Below, one piece after another: positions 58,926 through 64,000 of a DNA stretch of 64,000 nucleotides (positions are counted from its first letter, which is position 1; each line of letters starts with the position of its first letter). Under the pieces are notes generated by a model. The model was not told the origin of the DNA and made no database searches. It saw only the letters and a program-made list of their open reading frames with translations. A program made the position numbers and the translations under genes. The DNA lies in the NCBI GenBank assembly GCA_016716635.1, contig JADJVZ010000011.1, forward strand, positions 620,001 to 684,000, read 5' to 3'. Origin of the DNA: Micropruina sp. GTDB lineage: Bacteria; Actinomycetota; Actinomycetes; Propionibacteriales; Propionibacteriaceae.

Positions 58926-59136
58926 CCTGTGGGATGGCTTGCGCCAACCCCTAGGGCCGCCTAGCCTGCAATGAGGCGTTACGGATGCGACGCCGTCACA
59001 GCGCATGTAAGCAAAGGGGTTTTCGCCCCGCCCGATATGACGACCGACCTGGTTGGTCGGAGTGTGTATTTTGGGACGTTTTGCATGCCCGATGAAGGCG
59101 TGCCTCCGTTACTGCCCCCGATCGGAGGTGCCCCCC

Positions 59137-60762
59137 ATGCCCGACCTGATGATGGTGCTCGTCGCCGTTGTGGCCGTGCTGGTTGTTGCGCTGCTCGTGG
59201 TCGGCATTTTGAACATCCGCGGCATGAAGACCCTTCTCAAGCGTGCGCCATCCTCTGGCGCGCGAAGCTCCGTTGCCCGAGAACGTCGGGCGCTCCTCTT
59301 GCGGCGGTCGCGTCGCGTGGCAGCCGGCGCGGACGGCACCCCTCTCACAGACGCGGTCGACGACCCCCTGGCTCACCTCGACGTGGATGATCTGGGGGAG
59401 GACCACCTCGAAGAGCTCACCTTGTTGATGGCCGAGCAACGAGTCGCACTCGACGAGCGAGAGGCCGCTCTCGACCAACGCGACCTGCGGGTGTCGGAGC
59501 GCGAAGCTGAACTACGCGATGAGCGCCAAAACATCGATCACCGGCTAGCGGCGCTCGATCACACCGCCGCCGCCCAGACCGAGCGGGAGAACCGACTGCT
59601 CCGCCTGGAATCCTCGCAGCGCGCCGAACTTGAGCGGGTGGCGCGGCTCACGGTCGCGGACGCCAAGGCCGAGATCTTGTCGCGGGCCGAGCATGAGGCC
59701 CGCCTGGAGGCCGTGGCCCTGAGCCGCAACATCGAGGCCGAAGCCCGGCGCGACGGCGACACTAAAGCCCGCTGGATCGTCGTGAACGCCATCCAGCGCC
59801 TCGCCACCATCGAGACCACCGAGTCCGTGGTGTCGACCGTGCCCCTGCCTTCGGACGAGATGAAGGGCCGCATCATCGGTCGCGAGGGCCGCAACATTCG
59901 GGCGTTCGAGCAGATCACCGGCGTCAACGTCATGGTCGACGACACCCCCGAGACCGTGCTGCTGTCCTGCTTCGATCCCGTTCGCCGCGAGACGGCCCGG
60001 TTGACGCTGATCGAACTCGTCCAGGACGGACGCATTCACCCGGCACGCATCGAGGAGGTCTTCGAGCGCAAGAAGGGCACGATCGCCGACACCTGCCTGC
60101 GCGCCGCGGAAGACGCCCTCGCCGAAGTAGGCATTAGCGACCTCAACCCCGGGCTCTACCCGATCCTCGGCTCGCTGAAGTACCGCACCTCCTACGGGCA
60201 AAACGTCCTCAAGCACCTCATCGAGAGCGCCCACGTGGCGGGGCTCATGGCGGCAGAGCTCGGCCTCAACATCGCCGTCTGCAAGCGCGCAGCCTTCCTG
60301 CACGACCTCGGCAAGGCCCAAACTCACGAGGTGGACGGCTCCCACGCTCGCGTTGGCGCCGATCTTGCCCGCCGCTACGGTGAACACCCCGACATCGTTC
60401 ACGCCATCGAGGCCCACCACAACGAAGTGGAACCGCGTACCGCCGAGGCGGTCCTCACGCAGGCCGCGGACGCCATCAGTGGCGGACGCCCCGGCGCCCG
60501 ACGCGAGAGCCTCGAGCACTACGTCCAGCGCCTGCAGCGCCTCGAAGAGATCGCCAAGACCCACGACGGCGTCGATCGCGTGTTCGCCATGCAGGCCGGA
60601 CGTGAGATCCGGGTCATGGTGTTGCCCGACAAGGTCGACGACCTGGCCGCGCATGCCATCGCCAAGGACATCGCCAAGCAGGTCGAGGAAGAGCTGACCT
60701 ACCCCGGTCAGATCAAGGTCACCGTGGTGCGCGAATCCCGAGCGGTCGAACTCGCGCGCTGA
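59137..60762 (+). CDS. rny: ribonuclease Y
   Basis: A 541-residue membrane-anchored endoribonuclease. One N-terminal membrane helix (residues 5-24), a coiled coil rich in Glu/Arg (about 100-190), a KH domain (GRIIGREGRNIRAF) and an HD domain (FLHDLGKAQTHEVDGSH) appear in order. It starts mRNA decay at the membrane. GGAGGTG precedes ATG 59137. The 211-base gap before it has a TAGCCT box at 58962-58967 that would give a long leader. RNase Y next to recA/recX and miaB is a common actinobacterial order. Confidence 0.94.
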   Translation: MPDLMMVLVAVVAVLVVALLVVGILNIRGMKTLLKRAPSSGARSSVARERRALLLRRSRRVAAGADGTPLTDAVDDPLAHLDVDDLGEDHLEELTLLMAEQRVALDEREAALDQRDLRVSEREAELRDERQNIDHRLAALDHTAAAQTERENRLLRLESSQRAELERVARLTVADAKAEILSRAEHEARLEAVALSRNIEAEARRDGDTKARWIVVNAIQRLATIETTESVVSTVPLPSDEMKGRIIGREGRNIRAFEQITGVNVMVDDTPETVLLSCFDPVRRETARLTLIELVQDGRIHPARIEEVFERKKGTIADTCLRAAEDALAEVGISDLNPGLYPILGSLKYRTSYGQNVLKHLIESAHVAGLMAAELGLNIAVCKRAAFLHDLGKAQTHEVDGSHARVGADLARRYGEHPDIVHAIEAHHNEVEPRTAEAVLTQAADAISGGRPGARRESLEHYVQRLQRLEEIAKTHDGVDRVFAMQAGREIRVMVLPDKVDDLAAHAIAKDIAKQVEEELTYPGQIKVTVVRESRAVELAR

Positions 60763-60783
60763 GGTTCCTGTGGTGCCGCGGGC

Positions 60784-60789
60784 TAAACT
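60784..60789 (+). promoter_or_regulatory. -10 box of miaB (leaderless)
   Basis: TAAACT ends 8 bases before GTG 60798. Confidence 0.5.
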
Positions 60790-60797
60790 GAGCGACC

Positions 60798-62252
60798 GTG
60801 ACCCTAGACCAGCCCCGCACCTATCAGGTCGTCACCTACGGGTGTCAGATGAACGTCCATGACTCCGAGCGCATCTCGGGCCTCCTGGACGGCGCTGGCT
60901 ACCTCCCGGCCGCCGAGCACGAAGCTGCCGACGTGGTGGTCTTCAACACCTGCGCGGTGCGCGAGAACGCGGACAATCGCCTCTACGGCAACCTCGGACA
61001 CCTGGCGCCGGTCAAGGCGGGCAAGCCCGGCATGCAGATCGCGGTGGGCGGCTGCATGGCCCAGAAGGACCGCGACACCATCCTGCGCAAGGCACCCTGG
61101 GTAGACGTCGTTTTCGGCACCCACAACGTCGGATCGTTGCCGCGCCTTCTTGAGCGCGCTCGCGTCGCCGAAGAGGCCCAAATCGAGATCCTGGAGTCAC
61201 TGGAGCGGTTCCCCTCCACTCTGCCGACGCGCCGCGATTCGGCCTACGCGGCCTGGGTCGCGATCAGCGTCGGTTGCAACAACACCTGCACCTTCTGCAT
61301 TGTCCCGGCGCTTCGCGGAAAAGAGACCGACAGGCGTCCAGGGGACGTCTTGGGCGAGATCGAGATGCTGGTCGCCGAGGGCGTCCAGGAGGTCACGCTG
61401 TTGGGGCAGAACGTAAACACTTACGGCGTCGAGTTCGGCGACCGGACGGCCTTCGCCAAGCTGTTGCGGGCCACCGGCGAGATCGAGGGGCTGCGGCGCG
61501 TGCGCTTCACCTCACCTCATCCGGCGAACTTCACCGACGACGTGATCGCGGCCATGGCCGAGACCCCGAACGTGATGCCGAGCTTGCACATGCCGCTGCA
61601 GTCGGGGTCGGACGCGGTGCTGCGCGCCATGAAGCGCTCCTACCGGGCCAGGGGGTTCCTCGGGATCATCGACAAGGTGCGCGCCGCGATGCCGCACGCC
61701 GCCATCACGACCGACATCATCGTCGGGTTCCCCGGCGAGACCGAGGAGGACTTCCAAGCGACCCTCGACGTCGTGGCTGCGGCTCGGTTCTCGGCGGCGT
61801 TCACCTTCCAGTACTCCATCCGTCCGGGCACACCCGCGGCCACGATGCCGGACCAGGTGCCCCGCGCGGTCGTCCAGGAGCGCTACGAGCGCCTCGTCGA
61901 GCTCGTGGGGGACATCTCCTGGCGCGAGAACCAGGCGCTGGTGGGCCAGCGCGTCGAGGTGATGTTCGCCGACGGGGAGGGCCGCAAGGACGCCGCGACC
62001 AACCGAATGTCGGGGCGTGCTCGCGACAACCGGCTGGTGCACGTCGCGGTGCCGGACGATCCGGCCGCGCGGCCGCGTCCCGGCGATCTCGCCGAGGTGG
62101 AGCTCACGTATGCGGCGCCGCACCACCTCAATGCCGACGGCGGGCTGCTGAGCTTGACCCGGACCCGCGGCGGCGACGCCTGGGCGGCTCGGCACGCGCC
62201 GGCACCGGAGGGCCCCCGGCCCGTCGGGCTGGGGCTGCCTTCTCGCGCCTGA
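60798..62252 (+). CDS. miaB: tRNA-2-methylthio-N6-dimethylallyladenosine synthase
   Basis: A 484-residue radical-SAM enzyme that methylthiolates i6A37 of tRNAs. N-terminal cluster cysteines are in YGCQMNVHDS, NTCAVREN and GGCMAQ; the radical-SAM CX3CX2C is C160, C164, C167. A C-terminal TRAM domain is present. It is 35 bases after rny but seems to have its own promoter. miaA, whose product it modifies, lies downstream after the small minus-strand gene. Confidence 0.96.
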   Translation: MTLDQPRTYQVVTYGCQMNVHDSERISGLLDGAGYLPAAEHEAADVVVFNTCAVRENADNRLYGNLGHLAPVKAGKPGMQIAVGGCMAQKDRDTILRKAPWVDVVFGTHNVGSLPRLLERARVAEEAQIEILESLERFPSTLPTRRDSAYAAWVAISVGCNNTCTFCIVPALRGKETDRRPGDVLGEIEMLVAEGVQEVTLLGQNVNTYGVEFGDRTAFAKLLRATGEIEGLRRVRFTSPHPANFTDDVIAAMAETPNVMPSLHMPLQSGSDAVLRAMKRSYRARGFLGIIDKVRAAMPHAAITTDIIVGFPGETEEDFQATLDVVAAARFSAAFTFQYSIRPGTPAATMPDQVPRAVVQERYERLVELVGDISWRENQALVGQRVEVMFADGEGRKDAATNRMSGRARDNRLVHVAVPDDPAARPRPGDLAEVELTYAAPHHLNADGGLLSLTRTRGGDAWAARHAPAPEGPRPVGLGLPSRA

Positions 62253-62277
62253 GGGCGCCAGCTAAGCGAACATGAGA

Positions 62278-62311
62278 CGAGGGGGTCGGTCCAACCGGAC
62301 CGACCCCCTCG
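62278..62311. terminator. bidirectional terminator between miaB and the antitoxin-like gene
   Basis: A perfect 15-bp stem (62278-62292 with 62297-62311) around AACC, between convergent genes. Confidence 0.75.
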
Positions 62312-62334
62312 CGTTGAAGATAGATCTTCTCTCG

Positions 62335-62598
62335 TCAGATCGACGGATCCTCAGAAAGTGGGGCGTCGGCCACAGCGGATGCCACGTCGGAGGCAGGAGC
62401 CACAGCGGTCTCGTCAGCCGCAGGGGCATCGGACGCCGAAGCGACCTGACCCTCGAGGAACGACTGCACCTGATCGACTTGGTCCTTGAACTTGCCACCG
62501 GTTGCCTGGTCGACAAAATCGCCGGCCTGCTCGATGAAGCCCTTGGCCTCTTGCTCATGACCGGCCAAGGCCGACTTGATCTGATCTTCGATACCCAT
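62335..62598 (-). CDS. Rv0909-type antitoxin-like small protein
   Basis: An 87-residue acidic protein. QAGDFVDQATGGKFKDQVDQVQSFL matches the MT0933/Rv0909 antitoxin-like family (a common motif is KAGDxVDxKTGGKY). The C-terminal 35 residues are Ala/Asp/Ser-rich and look disordered. No toxin gene lies beside it, so an antitoxin role is doubtful; most members are found alone. GGGAGG precedes the ATG at 62598. Confidence 0.8.
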   Translation of the reverse strand: MGIEDQIKSALAGHEQEAKGFIEQAGDFVDQATGGKFKDQVDQVQSFLEGQVASASDAPAADETAVAPASDVASAVADAPLSEDPSI

Positions 62599-62708
62599 GG
62601 CACCTCCCTTCCCTTCGTGGCCGCGCTTCTCGCGGTCCCCCTACTTTGTACCTCACCCCGCAAGGGAGCGCCATCTGCCCGCGGGGCCTGCCCTCGGCCC
62701 GCGGTTGG

Positions 62709-62714
62709 CACAAT
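62709..62714 (+). promoter_or_regulatory. possible -10 box of miaA (leaderless)
   Basis: CACAAT ends 6 bases before ATG 62721. Confidence 0.45.
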
Positions 62715-62720
62715 GGGGGC

Positions 62721-63644
62721 ATGCACCCCGTCCTCGTCCTGAACGGACCCACGGCCAGCGGCAAATCCGCCCTGGCCGTTGAGGTCGCGCTCGAGCTTAA
62801 AGAGCGGGGGATCGCGGCCGAGATCATCAACGCCGACGCCATGCTCGTCTACCGCGGCATGGACATCGGGACCGCCAAACCCACGATGGACGAGCGCCAG
62901 GGCGTTCCCCATCATCTGCTCGACTTCCTTGAGGTGACCCAGACGGCGACCGTGGCCGAATTTCAGTCCCTGGCCCGGTCCGCGATCCAGGAGCTTCGCG
63001 CCCGCGACGTCGTCCCCGTCGTGGTCGGCGGCTCGGCGCTGTACGTCCACGCCATCTTGGACGCGTTCGAGTTCCCGGCCACGGACGAGCGTGTTCGCAC
63101 CCGGCTGGAGGCCGAGCTCGCGGAGATCGGACCCGACGCGATGCACTCGCGCTTGGCTGCGCTCGCCCCCGACACCGCGGCGGGCATCTTGCCCGGCAAC
63201 GCGCGTCGGACCGTCCGGGCGCTGGAAGTGATCGAACTAACGGGCTCGTATTCGTCCCAGCTGCCGCAGTGGTCCTACGCGGTCGACAACGTCCGGCAGT
63301 TCGGACTGGAGCTCGAGCGTCCGATCTTGGACGCCCGCATCGCGACCCGGGTGGATGCGATGTGGGAGGCGGGACTCGTGGCCGAGGTACGGCGCCTTGA
63401 GGCTCGCGGCCTGCGGCAGGGCGTGACCGCCTGGCGGGCGTTGGGGTACCGCCAGATCCTGTCGTTCTTGGACGGGGAGATCACCGAGGCGGAGGCCCGC
63501 GAGAAGACGGTGTTCGGCACGCGCCGCTTCGCGCGCAAGCAACTGAGTTGGTTCCGCCGCGACCCTCGCGTCGAGTGGCTGGCCGCCGGCGATCTGGGCA
63601 ACGCCGCCCGCATCGGTTTGGCCGCCGTGCCCGGGCGGAGTTGA
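62721..63644 (+). CDS. miaA: tRNA dimethylallyltransferase
   Basis: A 307-residue enzyme that adds a dimethylallyl group to A37 of tRNAs reading UNN codons. The P-loop is GPTASGKSALA at residue 7 onward; NADAMLVYRGMDIGTAKP and GGSALYVHAILD are typical, as is the C-terminal RRFARKQLSWFRRDPRV. ATG 62721 is favoured over an earlier frame start at 62646 because MHPVLVLNGPT begins the fold directly and a -10-like box lies 6 bases upstream. dapF starts at once after the stop. Confidence 0.96.
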   Translation: MHPVLVLNGPTASGKSALAVEVALELKERGIAAEIINADAMLVYRGMDIGTAKPTMDERQGVPHHLLDFLEVTQTATVAEFQSLARSAIQELRARDVVPVVVGGSALYVHAILDAFEFPATDERVRTRLEAELAEIGPDAMHSRLAALAPDTAAGILPGNARRTVRALEVIELTGSYSSQLPQWSYAVDNVRQFGLELERPILDARIATRVDAMWEAGLVAEVRRLEARGLRQGVTAWRALGYRQILSFLDGEITEAEAREKTVFGTRRFARKQLSWFRRDPRVEWLAAGDLGNAARIGLAAVPGRS

Positions 63645-64000
63645 ATGTCCCGCATGTGGTCATTTGCGAAGGGACATGGGACGAAGAACGATTTCGTCCT
63701 GCTCACCGACCCTGACGACACGCTGGCGCCGACCGACGATCAGGTGCGGTTCCTGTGCGATCGCCGCGCCGGCATCGGCGGCGACGGCATGCTGCGGGCC
63801 GTCCGCGCCCGCCACATCGACACCTGGACCGGTGATCCCGACCTGTGGTTCATGGATTACCGCAACGCCGATGGGTCCCTGGCCGAGATGTGCGGCAACG
63901 GGCTGCGCGTGTTCGTCCGCTACCTGGTGGAAGAGGGGTTGGCGTCCGGTGAGGAGATCACCGTCGGCACCCGGGCGGGGTTGCGCATCGGCACGCTGCT
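63645..64000 (+). CDS. dapF: diaminopimelate epimerase (partial, 3' end outside)
   Basis: The first 118 codons. FAKGHGTKNDFVLL, RRAGIGGDG and DYRNADGSLAEMCGNGLRVF are DapF signatures; C83 in EMCGNG is the first catalytic cysteine. The second lies beyond the window. The enzyme converts LL- to meso-diaminopimelate for peptidoglycan and lysine. ATG 63645 directly follows the miaA stop with GGGCGGAG upstream, so miaA-dapF are an operon. Confidence 0.94.
   Translation, partial: MSRMWSFAKGHGTKNDFVLLTDPDDTLAPTDDQVRFLCDRRAGIGGDGMLRAVRARHIDTWTGDPDLWFMDYRNADGSLAEMCGNGLRVFVRYLVEEGLASGEEITVGTRAGLRIGTL

Noticed and set aside
62335..62598. Toxin-antitoxin system
   Set aside because: The antitoxin-like family is matched, but neighbours are miaB and miaA, and no small toxin gene is adjacent.
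1..64000. CRISPR arrays, transposases, integrases, phage genes
   Set aside because: No regularly spaced repeats and no protein with such signatures were found on reading both strands.

Overview
The window is high-GC, densely coded DNA from an actinobacterium. Supporting markers are ClgR next to pgsA and a CinA-type amidase, DUF3046 before recA, an IclR-type NdgR regulator divergent from leuCD, an actinobacterial LexA box plus a PafBC-type promoter at recA, and many genes that appear to start without a 5' leader. The gene order would fit the Propionibacteriales, but this is a guess; no rRNA or species marker is present. No CRISPR array, transposase, integrase or phage gene was seen.

Layout. 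1-6.0 kb: a lipoprotein end, a HIT protein, a lipoprotein, then ilvBNC behind a leader-peptide attenuator, and a zinc alcohol dehydrogenase. 6.1-18.1 kb: the P-type ATPase CtpE, a polytopic membrane protein, an ASCH protein, leuB, ilvE, tpx, cimA, galM, a fumarylacetoacetase-fold hydrolase, a CPBP membrane protease, and tRNA-Gln and tRNA-Glu. 18.2-36.9 kb: an accessory sugar block. 37-64 kb: mostly housekeeping genes (GntR and its membrane partner, rhomboid, DUF4349 lipoprotein, ndgR, leuCD, plsC, ddl, thiL, ftsK, pyrE, rimO, pgsA, cinA, clgR, recA, recX, rny, miaB, miaA, start of dapF). A GlxA-type regulator with an isochorismatase fusion, and a rifampin-phosphotransferase-like protein without its ATP-binding part, sit among them.

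The most interesting part is the sugar block. It holds a GH3 glycosidase, a GPH-type (glycoside-pentoside-hexuronide) symporter, the hexuronate genes uxaC and uxuB, a PfkB kinase, two pairs of Gfo/Idh/MocA oxidoreductase plus TIM-barrel isomerase, and a LacI regulator. Among them are a LarA-type nickel-pincer racemase/epimerase and the three genes that make its cofactor, larB, larE and larC. No mannonate dehydratase (uxuA) is present, and D-mannonate and D-gluconate are C2 epimers. The LarA homologue could therefore act on an aldonate in glucuronate breakdown. Four promoter regions of the block share a direct repeat, GGCAAC-N4-GGCAAC, that may be one operator defining a regulon.

Branched-chain amino acid genes (ilvBNC, leuB, ilvE, cimA, leuCD, ndgR) are spread over 42 kb. 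CimA suggests that isoleucine can be made from pyruvate through citramalate. About eighteen genes have a TANNNT-like -10 box ending 6-8 bases before the start codon, which both suggests leaderless mRNAs and fixes many starts used here.
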